Positions 43,894 through 52,257 of a stretch of DNA of 64,000 nt are shown piece after piece. A model generated the notes under the pieces. It saw nothing but the letters and a program-made list of their open reading frames with translations, was not told the DNA's origin and did no database searches. Origin of the DNA: an uncultured Neomegalonema sp. GTDB lineage: Bacteria; Pseudomonadota; Alphaproteobacteria; Rhodobacterales; Rhodobacteraceae. How positions within the stretch are numbered: the first letter of the stretch is position 1; each line of letters opens with the position of its first letter. Both the position numbers and the translations under genes were made by a program. The stretch lies in assembly GCA_938008165.1 (NCBI GenBank), contig CALLLP010000017.1, forward strand, positions 1 to 64,000, written 5' to 3'.

Positions 43894-44343
43894 ATGCGCC
43901 TCGCCCCCCTATGCCTTGCCACGCTGACCAGTATCGCCAGCGCCCTGCCCGCTTCAGCCGATGTTTTCGGATATTGGATGACGGAAAGCAAAAATGCCAT
44001 TGTCGAGATCACCCCCTGCGGTGACAGCGCTTGTGGTAAAGTCGCTTGGATGGCCGCGCCACTCGATGCGCAGGGACAGCCCAAAGTCGATGCGAACAAT
44101 CCCGACGCCGCCCTGAAATCGCGCCCAATATGTGGATTGGCCATGATCGGCGATTTCGTCAAAGGCGCGGATGGCGAATGGACGAGCGGATTCATCTATG
44201 ATCCCGAAGGAGGCGATCTTTATAAATCAAAGATGCGCCTAACCGATGACGGCACTCTCTATGTGCGCGGATATGTGGGTATTCCCTTGCTCGGAAAGTC
44301 GCAAATCTGGACGCGCGAAAACGACAATCGCGGCGGCTGCTGA
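43894..44343 (+). CDS. DUF2147 secreted protein
   Basis: A 149-residue exported protein (signal 'LCLATLTSIASALPASA'). The DUF2147 pattern is clear: 'GYWMTESKNAIVEITPCG', 'CGLAMIGDFVKG', 'GFIYDPEGGDLYKSKMRL' and 'YVRGYVGIPLLGKSQIWTR' in pieces. The family is a small lipocalin-like fold of unknown role in Gram-negative envelopes. GGAG lies 8 bases before the ATG. The 252-base upstream gap probably holds the promoters of this and the TAXI gene. Confidence 0.88.
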   Translation: MRLAPLCLATLTSIASALPASADVFGYWMTESKNAIVEITPCGDSACGKVAWMAAPLDAQGQPKVDANNPDAALKSRPICGLAMIGDFVKGADGEWTSGFIYDPEGGDLYKSKMRLTDDGTLYVRGYVGIPLLGKSQIWTRENDNRGGC

Positions 44344-44473
44344 TCCCGCACCTCTATCGAGAGCGCCTTGATTGCAGAAATGTCATCAAGGCGCTTGCGA
44401 TGACCAGTGTAACGCCTATTTTGGCACAAAACTTGATCCGCCATCGCGGAGACAGCCACAAGAGTGCCAAATC

Positions 44474-45799
44474 ATGCCGTTTGCCAAACCCCGTGCCGTG
44501 TTTCTCCTAACCGCCAGCGCATTGCTCGCAGGCTGTGCAGGCTCTGCATCGGGTGGGCGGGATAGCGTGTTCACACTGCCCACGGCCAGCCCGGCGCCCA
44601 ATACGCCCCCGGTTTCGGAAAGCTACGTCATCCAGCGTGCACCGCAGGCGCAGGTGGAGATTTACGCCCCGGTGCCCCTTCAGAACGACATCCCGTCGAA
44701 TATTCCGACAGAGCCGCTCATCGAATCCCCTGCCGATGATTTCCCTGCCGAAGATATCGTCTATGCGCCCCTTGGGGGCAGTGATGTCTATGCGACTCTT
44801 GGAAACGATAACAGGGCGGTCGAGGATGTTGTGACGCCCCGCTCTAATGCGGCCGCTGAGGCCGAAGCGAGGGCCGCTATTGCAGAGGCGGAAGCGGTCG
44901 CACTGGCCGCAGAGCTCGCCAAAGCGCGGGCTGCCATTGCCGAAGCCGAAAGACAGGTCGAGGCCACCCAGTCCAAGGTGCAGCGCGATATTCGCGAACG
45001 CGTCGCCCAATTAGCCGTCGAGCGGGCGAAACAAGCCCGCGAACAGGCTGCCACTCCAACTGCACCGCCAACGCCAACTGCACCGCCAGCCGATCGTGCG
45101 AATCCGCCTGTGCCGCAGCGTCCCGTTCTTGGACGCTTCGCCACGCGCAGCACCTCCAATGAGCGGGAAAACCCTCCGCAAACCGTCAGATCCTCGCCGC
45201 CGGTCCAGCGAGAAACTGTCACCGCACAACCTGCGCCCGCGCCGCCTCCCCCACCACGCCCTGTTGTCGAGCGCGCGCCGATCCCCGGATTGAAACCCTA
45301 TATCCTTGCCCGTTCGGCCCTTCCATCGACCAAACCGCGCCGGGAACCACCAAGCCGTTCCTTCGATGTCGGACAGGCAACCGTTTTGAAAGCCCCCGAT
45401 ATTCCCACCGTTACGCCCAGCGATGTCTCTATTCCGCGCGAGCCGGGCGGCGATCTGTCGGCACGGTTTTTCCCGACCCCCGGCAAACCCTCCACCCTCG
45501 GAACCGCGCAGGATACCGCGCTTGATCTTGTCGCCATCGATGCCGTTCCCTATGGCATCGGAACGCAATTGGGGGCCGCGATCGATAATGAAGCGGCGAA
45601 TACAGACTGGGACGATGCGGTCACGCTGATCGAGAATGGCGAGGTTGAAGCGCTCGCAATCCTCGAAGACGCCGATCTTGTCTTGACCCTCTGCTCAGGG
45701 CGGTCGATCCTGACGACCCCGCCCGATCTGACGGCGGCCGCCACCCTGACCGCGCCCCAGATTATCTGTGGCCAGAACAAACCGCTCGCCTTGCGGTAA
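44474..45799 (+). CDS. Low-complexity lipoprotein of unknown function
   Basis: A 441-residue lipoprotein: lipobox 'ALLAGCAG' near residue 18. After a Pro-rich stretch comes an Ala/Glu/Arg coiled coil (about 115-185), then a long Pro/Arg-rich linker with 'TPTAPPTPTAPP' and 'APAPPPPPRP', and a C-terminal globular part (about 345-441) with two cysteines ('TLCSGRS', 'IICGQN'). The frame begins earlier (44372) but only the ATG at 44474 puts the lipobox at the N-terminus. I do not recognise the C-terminal domain. It could span from the outer membrane into the periplasm. cobO follows 11 bases later. Confidence 0.75.
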   Translation: MPFAKPRAVFLLTASALLAGCAGSASGGRDSVFTLPTASPAPNTPPVSESYVIQRAPQAQVEIYAPVPLQNDIPSNIPTEPLIESPADDFPAEDIVYAPLGGSDVYATLGNDNRAVEDVVTPRSNAAAEAEARAAIAEAEAVALAAELAKARAAIAEAERQVEATQSKVQRDIRERVAQLAVERAKQAREQAATPTAPPTPTAPPADRANPPVPQRPVLGRFATRSTSNERENPPQTVRSSPPVQRETVTAQPAPAPPPPPRPVVERAPIPGLKPYILARSALPSTKPRREPPSRSFDVGQATVLKAPDIPTVTPSDVSIPREPGGDLSARFFPTPGKPSTLGTAQDTALDLVAIDAVPYGIGTQLGAAIDNEAANTDWDDAVTLIENGEVEALAILEDADLVLTLCSGRSILTTPPDLTAAATLTAPQIICGQNKPLALR

Positions 45800-45810
45800 A
45801 AGGAGCCTTC

Positions 45811-46440
45811 ATGGCCGCTGACATGCCCGAAACCGGCGAAGACCTCGCAAAACATGCGAGCAAGATGGCCAAGAAAAAGGCCGCCCGCGACAAGATCATG
45901 GCCACCAAGACCGACAAGCGCGGCCTTGTCATCGTGCATACCGGCAAAGGCAAGGGCAAATCCTCCGCCGCGTTTGGGATGATCTTTCGGTGCATCGCCC
46001 ATGACATGCCCTGCGCAGTGGTGCAGTATATCAAGGGCGGCATGTCGACCGGCGAGCGCGATCTGATAACATCGCATTTCGCCGATAAATGCGCTTTTCA
46101 CACCATGGGCGAAGGCTTCACATGGGAGACGCAGGACAAAGCCCGTGATACGGAAATGGCCCGTGCCGCATGGGAAAAGTCGAAAGAATTGATCCGCGAC
46201 GAGCGCAATGCAATGGTTCTGCTCGACGAGATCAATATCGCCTTACGCTACGATTACATCGATATTGCCGAAGTGGTCGCCTTCCTCGTGGATGAAAAGC
46301 CCAGCATGACCCATGTGGTCCTGACGGGCCGCAATGCGAAGGATGAATTGATCGAAATCGCCGATCTCGTCACGGAAATGGAATTGGTCAAGCATCCGTT
46401 CCGTTCCGGCGTCAAAGCGCAGATCGGCGTGGAATTCTGA
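45811..46440 (+). CDS. cobO: Cob(I)yrinic acid a,c-diamide adenosyltransferase
   Basis: CobO (209 aa) attaches the adenosyl group to cob(I)alamin precursors using ATP in cobalamin synthesis or salvage. The P-loop is 'HTGKGKGKSSAAFG' (Walker A 44-51), followed by 'QYIKGGMSTGE', the Walker-B-like 'MVLLDEINIAL' and 'VVLTGRNAKDELIEIADLVTEM' in part. AAGGAG lies 5 bases upstream of the ATG. No other cobalamin genes are in the window. It converges with glcF, 6 bases apart. Confidence 0.93.
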   Translation: MAADMPETGEDLAKHASKMAKKKAARDKIMATKTDKRGLVIVHTGKGKGKSSAAFGMIFRCIAHDMPCAVVQYIKGGMSTGERDLITSHFADKCAFHTMGEGFTWETQDKARDTEMARAAWEKSKELIRDERNAMVLLDEINIALRYDYIDIAEVVAFLVDEKPSMTHVVLTGRNAKDELIEIADLVTEMELVKHPFRSGVKAQIGVEF

Positions 46441-46446
46441 TCCCAC

Positions 46447-47757
46447 CTATTCCGCCGCAATCGCCGGAGGCGCCCTCAGCGCTTCCGGTCTCGGTCCGCC
46501 CGTGGCCCAATCGAGCAAATGCACCGTATGGACGACGGGAATGCCCGTGCCGCTGCCGATCTGTGTCATGCAGCCGATATTGCCGGTCGAGATGATATCC
46601 GGGCGCGTCGCCTCGATATTCGCAACCTTGCGCTCCTTGAGTTGGCCCGCGATTTCAGGTTGCAACAGGTTATATGTCCCCGCCGATCCACAGCATAGAT
46701 GCCCCTCTCGCGGCTCCAGCACCGTAAACCCGGCCATCTTCAACAGCGCTTTGGGTTCGACGGTGATTTTCTGACCATGTTGCAGCGAACAGGCGGCATG
46801 ATAGGCCACACGCAGTTTTTCAGCATGAACCGGCTCGTTCAGCCCGATCTCGGCCATGATCTCCGAAATATCGCGGGTCATGCCCGAAACAGTCGCGGCA
46901 TCGTCGGCCAATGCCGCATCATTGCGGAACATATGCCCGTAATCCTTGACGGTCGTGCCACAACCGGAAGCGTTGATGATGACCGCATCCAGACCGTCGC
47001 CCCGATATTCCTGCATCCAAGCGCGGATGTTGGCCGCCGCAGAAGCATGGGATTGCGCCTCTTTGCCCATATGATGCGTCAGCGCCCCGCAACAGCCAGC
47101 CCCCTTGGCCACCACCACCTCGACCCCGTGCCGGGTCAGAAGGCGGATCGTGGCGGCATTGATCGATGGGTCCAGCACTTTCTGGGCACAGCCGGTCATC
47201 ATCGCAACGCGCATCCGCCGCTCGCCCTCTGCCGCAAAGACCTGCGGTTCGTCATGGGCGCTGGGCGGATGGATGGTTTTTGGCGTCAGGGCCACCATCG
47301 CCTTGAGCTTGCCGGGCAGAATACGCGAAAACGGTTTTGCCATCTTCGCGCCGAGAAGCGATAGCCGGAACAGGTTGTCATTCGGCAGCAGATACGCCAG
47401 CAGGTTCCGCAACGCACGGTCATGCAAAGGGCGCTTATACGTTTTTTCGATATGCGCGCGGGCATGGTCGACAAGATGCATGTAATGCACACCGGATGGA
47501 CAGGTCGTCATACAGGCAAGGCAGGAAAGACAGCGATCTACATGCTTGACGGTCTGCTTATCCGCCGGGCGATCCTCCTCAAGCATCTGTTTGATAAGGT
47601 AGATGCGCCCACGGGGGCTGTCCAATTCATCGCCCAGCAGGGTGTAGGTCGGACAGGTCGCCGTGCAAAATCCGCAATGAACGCAGGTGCGCAAAATCTC
47701 ATTCGAGCGCGCGGTATCGGGATCGCGGAGTTGTTCGTCGGTAAAATTCGTCTGCAT
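46447..47757 (-). CDS. glcF: Glycolate oxidase iron-sulfur subunit GlcF
   Basis: The 436-residue Fe-S subunit of the membrane-associated glycolate dehydrogenase. Two 4Fe-4S sites are visible: Cys25/28/31/35 ('CVHCGFCTATCP') and Cys76/79/82/86 ('CLSCLACMTTCP'), plus two CCG domains ('GAGCCGALTHHMG', 'GHLCCGSAGTYN'). It passes electrons from GlcD/GlcE to the quinone pool. It follows glcE after 38 bases. Confidence 0.95.
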   Translation of the reverse strand: MQTNFTDEQLRDPDTARSNEILRTCVHCGFCTATCPTYTLLGDELDSPRGRIYLIKQMLEEDRPADKQTVKHVDRCLSCLACMTTCPSGVHYMHLVDHARAHIEKTYKRPLHDRALRNLLAYLLPNDNLFRLSLLGAKMAKPFSRILPGKLKAMVALTPKTIHPPSAHDEPQVFAAEGERRMRVAMMTGCAQKVLDPSINAATIRLLTRHGVEVVVAKGAGCCGALTHHMGKEAQSHASAAANIRAWMQEYRGDGLDAVIINASGCGTTVKDYGHMFRNDAALADDAATVSGMTRDISEIMAEIGLNEPVHAEKLRVAYHAACSLQHGQKITVEPKALLKMAGFTVLEPREGHLCCGSAGTYNLLQPEIAGQLKERKVANIEATRPDIISTGNIGCMTQIGSGTGIPVVHTVHLLDWATGGPRPEALRAPPAIAAE

Positions 47758-47795
47758 CGGTCAGGCCCCTTTCGGTGGCAGGGCGAAAGAGAGGA

Positions 47796-48974
47796 TCACG
47801 GGCGCATCCTGCCCGGATTGAGAATACCCGCCGGGTCAAACCGCGCCTTGAGGCCCGAACTGAGCGCGGCAATGGAGGCGGCTTCCGGCTCGAAGACGGG
47901 CACCGCCGCGCGGACAGAATCGCTGGCGCGGATCAGGGTTGCATGACCGCCATAGGCCGCAAGGGTCTGGCGGATCACGCCTTCGGAGGCATCGCGCCCC
48001 TCCTGACAGGCCAGCCAGACGAGTCCCCCACCCCAATCGTAGAACGCTTCAACCTCGATCCGCTCGCGCAGAGCGGCGACGAGGAGCGGGGCATCCGTCG
48101 CCTTCATGGAGATGCGCCAGACGGCACGGTCGTCGCCTGCGAACATCATCACATCGCGAATGGCGACCCACGGGTCGCTCTCGACCATCTCGACCGGACC
48201 AAAGGAGGCGAGCGCTTCTTTCAGGGTTTCGATACGATAGGTCGCCTGAGTCTCGAACCCCTCGACCCGCAGCAGCGTGGCGGCATCCGAAAAGCCCAAT
48301 TCCCGCGCGACCGTTTCGGGCAGATGCGCGGCGGCGCTGACATCGCAGGGCATGGCGAGCGCAGCGGAAAGAGCGGATATCGCCTTGCCATCGGACAGGC
48401 CCCCGATCGCGAGCGTTCGCACGATCTCGGATTTCGGCATGACCTTCACGCCGATTTCGGTCACGACCCCAAGTGTGCCGAACGCACCGCACATCAGTTT
48501 CGGAATGTCATAGCCGGTGACGTTCTTCATCACCCGCCCCCCTGCGCGCAGGATATCGCCCTGCCCGTTCACATAGCGCACCCCAAGCACCGCATCACGC
48601 GCGGCCCCCATGCGCAGTCGCCGGGGACCGGCGGCGGCGGTGGCAATGGCGCCACCGAATGTCGGCTCGCCCGTCGATCCAAGCAAGGCGCGGAAATCCG
48701 ACGGCTCGAATGTCAATTGCTGGTTTTCCGATTCCAACAAGGTATCCAGTGCCTTGAGCGTCATTCCGGCTTGGGCCACGAGGGTCAATTCGCCCGGCTC
48801 ATAAAGCGTGACGCCATCGAGACCGGCCAGCGACAGCGTACGCGCGGCCTGAACCGGGCGGCCCATGGCCTGACGTGTTCCACCTCCCTTGAGAAGCAAG
48901 GGCATGGCAACGGCGGACGCCGCCTCGCGGACGATCCCGGCGATGCCTTCTTCGGTATCGGGGGTATCGGTCAT
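47796..48974 (-). CDS. glcE: Glycolate oxidase FAD-binding subunit GlcE
   Basis: The 392-residue GlcE, a shorter FAD/PCMH-domain homologue of GlcD. FAD contacts lie in 'FGGAIATAAAGPRRLRMGAARDAVLGV' in part and 'VMKNVTGYDIPKLMCGAFGTLGV' in part. It forms the GlcDEF complex that oxidises glycolate to glyoxylate. Its ATG overlaps the glcD stop (ATGA), a sign of translational coupling. Confidence 0.93.
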   Translation of the reverse strand: MTDTPDTEEGIAGIVREAASAVAMPLLLKGGGTRQAMGRPVQAARTLSLAGLDGVTLYEPGELTLVAQAGMTLKALDTLLESENQQLTFEPSDFRALLGSTGEPTFGGAIATAAAGPRRLRMGAARDAVLGVRYVNGQGDILRAGGRVMKNVTGYDIPKLMCGAFGTLGVVTEIGVKVMPKSEIVRTLAIGGLSDGKAISALSAALAMPCDVSAAAHLPETVARELGFSDAATLLRVEGFETQATYRIETLKEALASFGPVEMVESDPWVAIRDVMMFAGDDRAVWRISMKATDAPLLVAALRERIEVEAFYDWGGGLVWLACQEGRDASEGVIRQTLAAYGGHATLIRASDSVRAAVPVFEPEAASIAALSSGLKARFDPAGILNPGRMRP

Positions 48975-50422
48975 GCCGCGCGCCTGTCCTCAAGATGAGG
49001 GGTGGACAGCGATAACGGAAAGACCTTGGCCGGATTTAGCATCCATGCCGGATCAAACACATCCTTGATCGCCATCTGTTGCCTCAATTCGCGCTCGTTG
49101 AACTGCGTCAGCATCAACTCGCGTTTTTCGATTCCGACGCCGTGTTCGCCGGTGAGGCACCCATCCTTCTCGACACAGAGACGCAGGAGATCGGCTCCCA
49201 ACTCCTCTGCCTTGCGGGAACTATCGGGGTCGTTTGCCTCATACATAATCAGCGGGTGCAGGTTGCCATCGCCCGCGTGGAACACATTCGCGACCTTGAG
49301 GTCATATTTATCAGCCAACTCCGCCGTTTTCTTCAGAACATCCGGCAATTGAGACAAGGGGACACAGCCGTCGAGACAGATATAATCCGCCAATTGCCCG
49401 ATTGCTCCGAATGCCGCCTTGCGCCCGGCCCAGATCTTCGCGCTTTCGATGTCATTGCCGCTGCGCTTGACCGTCGAAGGGCCAAACGGGGCGACGACCG
49501 CTTCGATGCGGGTTAGCTGTTCGTCGATTTCCTCGTCCGACCCTTCGACTTCGACAATCAAAAGAGCCTCAACATCAAGAGGATACCCGGCTTTAGCAAA
49601 GTTTTCACTGACCACAATGGCGGGTTTGTCCATAAATTCCAGCGCCACCGGCGACAGCCCGGCACGGATGATCGCAGCCACCGCCTCGCCCGCGACCTCG
49701 TTCGTCTCGAAGCCAAACAGCATGGGCCGCGCACCCTCCGCCGAAGGCAGGATCTTGAGCGTCGCTTCGGTACAAATACCAAGCTGCCCTTCCGCACCGC
49801 AGATCAGCGACAGAAAGTCATATCCGCCTTCATCCAGAAACGAGCCGCCGAATTCCAGAACCTCGCCATCGGCCATAACCATGGTGACACCGAGCAGGTT
49901 ATTGGTCGTCACCCCATATTTCAGGCAATGCGCGCCACCGGAATTCATCGCGATATTTCCGCCGATTGCACAGGCAAGCTGAGACGACGGGTCAGGAGCG
50001 TAGAAAAATCCGTCCGGCTGCACTGCGCCGGTGACGGCAAGATTGGTAATGCCGGTCTGCACCCGGATCGTGCGATTGTCGTAATCGACATCCATCACAT
50101 CCTTCATCCGCGACAGGCCAAGCACGACCGCATCTGCCGTGGGCAACGACCCTCCCGCAAGCGAGGTTCCCGATCCGCGCGGCACGATCGGCACGCCCTC
50201 GGCGGCACAGAGTTTGACGATCTGCGAAACCTGATCCGTGGTATCGGGCAAAACCACCAACATCGGCGGTTGGCGATAGGCGTTGAGACCGTCGCATTCA
50301 TACGCCTTCAATTCCTCGGCGGTATGGATCACCTGTTCGGCGGGAACAATCCGGCGAAGACGCGCCGCAAGATCGTCACGCTTTGCAATGATCCGCTGAT
50401 CGGGAACGGGCATTTCAATCAT
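48971..50422 (-). CDS. glcD: Glycolate oxidase subunit GlcD
   Basis: The catalytic FAD subunit, about 483 residues. FAD-binding PCMH domain: 'IVPRGSGTSLAGGSLP' and 'GGNIAMNSGGAHCLKYGVT'; the C-terminal FAD-oxidase domain has 'ANVFHAGDGNLHPLI' and 'CLTGEHGVGIEKRELM'. The frame opens at ATG 50440, but GAGGAAG is spaced 7 bases before ATG 50422, which was chosen. It heads glcDEF; a phosphoglycolate phosphatase-like gene lies 0.9 kb away, so glycolate from 2-phosphoglycolate is a likely substrate source. Confidence 0.95.
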   Translation of the reverse strand: MIEMPVPDQRIIAKRDDLAARLRRIVPAEQVIHTAEELKAYECDGLNAYRQPPMLVVLPDTTDQVSQIVKLCAAEGVPIVPRGSGTSLAGGSLPTADAVVLGLSRMKDVMDVDYDNRTIRVQTGITNLAVTGAVQPDGFFYAPDPSSQLACAIGGNIAMNSGGAHCLKYGVTTNNLLGVTMVMADGEVLEFGGSFLDEGGYDFLSLICGAEGQLGICTEATLKILPSAEGARPMLFGFETNEVAGEAVAAIIRAGLSPVALEFMDKPAIVVSENFAKAGYPLDVEALLIVEVEGSDEEIDEQLTRIEAVVAPFGPSTVKRSGNDIESAKIWAGRKAAFGAIGQLADYICLDGCVPLSQLPDVLKKTAELADKYDLKVANVFHAGDGNLHPLIMYEANDPDSSRKAEELGADLLRLCVEKDGCLTGEHGVGIEKRELMLTQFNERELRQQMAIKDVFDPAWMLNPAKVFPLSLSTPHLEDRRAA

Positions 50423-50543
50423 CGACAGCTTCCTCGGCATATATGCGGCATTGGGGGCAATGTAGCGGTATCATGCGCCATGAACAGGCGCAAAATCGTC
50501 GCCCCGCCTTGCATGGGTCAGCCGTTCGGATTAACCGCTCTGC

Positions 50544-51287
50544 ATGTCTGACATGATCCTTTCCTCTTTTCTCTGGATGCCGGTCTTTGGCATGCCGGAA
50601 ATCACCCTCATGGACCTGCTGGCCGTGGCGTGGCTCGTCTTTCTTGTGCTGGGAATGAGCTGGTATGTCGATTCCGGTCCCCGCGCCGCCGAGAGTGCCA
50701 GCGGCCTGATGCGGGTCAAGCGCACGGAATGGATGGAGGAAATGTCCAGACGCGAAATTCGCATCGTTGACAGTGCTTTGTTAGCGGGCCTTCAGAGCGG
50801 ATCGAGTTTTTTCGCCTCGACATCGCTGATTTGTCTCGGCGGATTGCTCGCAATGATGGGGCAGGCGGAGCGATTGGCGCAGGTGGCCGATTCCATGCCT
50901 TTCGCGCATCCTTCGGGACCGGAAGCTTTTCAGGTCAGACTGATTGCGCCGGTTTCCATGATCATGTTTTCATTCTTTAAATTCGCATGGGCGCAGCGGT
51001 TATTCGGCTATTGCGCCGTGATGATCGGGGCCACGCCAGAGCAACGGGATGGGAACGATGCGGCAGTTCTGGCGGCGGCGCATGATGCGGGGCAATTGAA
51101 CTGGCTCGCCGCGCGCAGTTTTGCGCGGGGATTGCGGGGATTGTATTTCACCCTCGGATCGCTCGCCTTTCTGATCGGTCCCCTCGCGCTGATCGCGAGT
51201 GCAAGCGCAGTGGCTTTGATGATCCATCGGCGAGAATTTCGCTCCGACAGCCGGGCCGCAATGTTGGGCACCCATCGAAAGAAATGA
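50544..51287 (+). CDS. DUF599 membrane protein
   Basis: A 247-residue inner-membrane protein of the DUF599 family with about four helices ('LLAVAWLVFLVLGMSWYV', 'ASTSLICLGGLLAMMG', 'FTLGSLAFLIGPLALIASA'). The cytoplasmic segment 'RREIRIVDSALLAGLQSGSSFFAST' in part is the family signature. Function unknown. It is divergent from glcD and ends 3 bases from the convergent HAD gene. Confidence 0.85.
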   Translation: MSDMILSSFLWMPVFGMPEITLMDLLAVAWLVFLVLGMSWYVDSGPRAAESASGLMRVKRTEWMEEMSRREIRIVDSALLAGLQSGSSFFASTSLICLGGLLAMMGQAERLAQVADSMPFAHPSGPEAFQVRLIAPVSMIMFSFFKFAWAQRLFGYCAVMIGATPEQRDGNDAAVLAAAHDAGQLNWLAARSFARGLRGLYFTLGSLAFLIGPLALIASASAVALMIHRREFRSDSRAAMLGTHRKK

Positions 51288-51290
51288 TGC

Positions 51291-51953
51291 TCAGGCGCCA
51301 AGCACATACTTCGTCAGCACCTCGAAATCATCGAACCGCAATGCGGCGGGCAAATCCTCCGCTGCCGTTTTGCGATACCCGTTCGTATGAAGGGCATAGG
51401 AGATGCCAGCGGCCTGCGCCGTGTGGGTATCCACTTCGCTATCCCCCACGAATAGCGTGCGGGCCAGCGGCACATCAAGGGCGCGGATGGCATGGTAGAG
51501 CGGCTCCGGATTCGGTTTCTTGACCGCGAGCGTATCGCCCGCAACCACCGCCGAAAACCGTGCCGACCAGCCTAGCGCATCGAGGACATTCATCGTCGGG
51601 GCATGAGGCTTGTTTGTACACAGGGCCAGCGACAGCGGCGCAAGGGCATCCAGCATCGCCTCCACCCCCGGATAAGGGGGATTCTCGCCCCCCGGCGCCT
51701 CAGCATAGAGCGCCAGAAACCGCGCGACATTGGCCGCGCCCGCCTCGCCTCCCGCCTCCAGCCCCCGCGAACGCAGCATCCGGCGGGCAAAGACATCGCC
51801 GCCATTGCCAACAAACCCCCGCGTTTCGGAAATCGTCAGGGGAGGCGCGCCCTGCTCGGCGAGAAAACGCCCGGCAATCCGCATCACCGCCTCAGCACTA
51901 TCGATCAAAGTGCCATCGAGATCGAAGATCACAGCGTCAAATCGGCGGGTCAT
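51291..51953 (-). CDS. gph: HAD hydrolase, phosphoglycolate phosphatase-like
   Basis: About 220 residues with the complete HAD set: nucleophile 'IFDLDGTLIDS', motif II Thr/Ser in 'LCTNKPH', motif III Lys in 'VKKPNPEPL' and motif IV 'VGDSEVDTHTA'. The cap domain and length fit Gph, which hydrolyses 2-phosphoglycolate. The nearby glcDEF supports that reading but other HAD phosphatases look alike. Start ATG 51953 is preceded by AAGGA; an in-frame ATG at 51989 has no such site. Confidence 0.85.
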   Translation of the reverse strand: MTRRFDAVIFDLDGTLIDSAEAVMRIAGRFLAEQGAPPLTISETRGFVGNGGDVFARRMLRSRGLEAGGEAGAANVARFLALYAEAPGGENPPYPGVEAMLDALAPLSLALCTNKPHAPTMNVLDALGWSARFSAVVAGDTLAVKKPNPEPLYHAIRALDVPLARTLFVGDSEVDTHTAQAAGISYALHTNGYRKTAAEDLPAALRFDDFEVLTKYVLGA

Positions 51954-52257
51954 GGCGATCCATCCTTCAAGGGTATCAAAGCGCGTCACATTTCAGCGAG
52001 CCATTTGCCCGCCGTTTTTTCAGGTCGTCAGACACCGGGCAATGGCCCCTCCCGCAATAAATTTCAACGTGCAAGGCACCAAATGCTGATCAATTGTGAT
52101 TGGCCGCATACCTATGCGAAGCCCACCTTTCCCGCATCGAGACACGATCACCCTCGGATAAGAAGCGGATCGTCTAATCCATGCGGCCAGATAGGGTCGT
52201 GGAATGGACGATCCTGATTTTTGAGACAGACAAAGTTGCTAGACGAAAGGCACTTCT
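51954..52257. promoter_or_regulatory. Divergent intergenic region with nested inverted repeats
   Basis: 304 bases between the HAD gene and the DUF3179 gene. It holds a 9-bp inverted repeat (52101-52109 with 52181-52189, TGGCCGCAT type), a small perfect hairpin CGCATA-CC-TATGCG (about 52105-52118) and a nested ACGATC/GATCGT pair. These could structure the 5' leader of the DUF3179 message. No coding frame or clear promoter was identified. Confidence 0.4.

Noticed and set aside
47775-48998. 407-residue open frame antisense to glcE
   Set aside because: glcE has full FAD-binding motifs and operon overlap; this frame has none.
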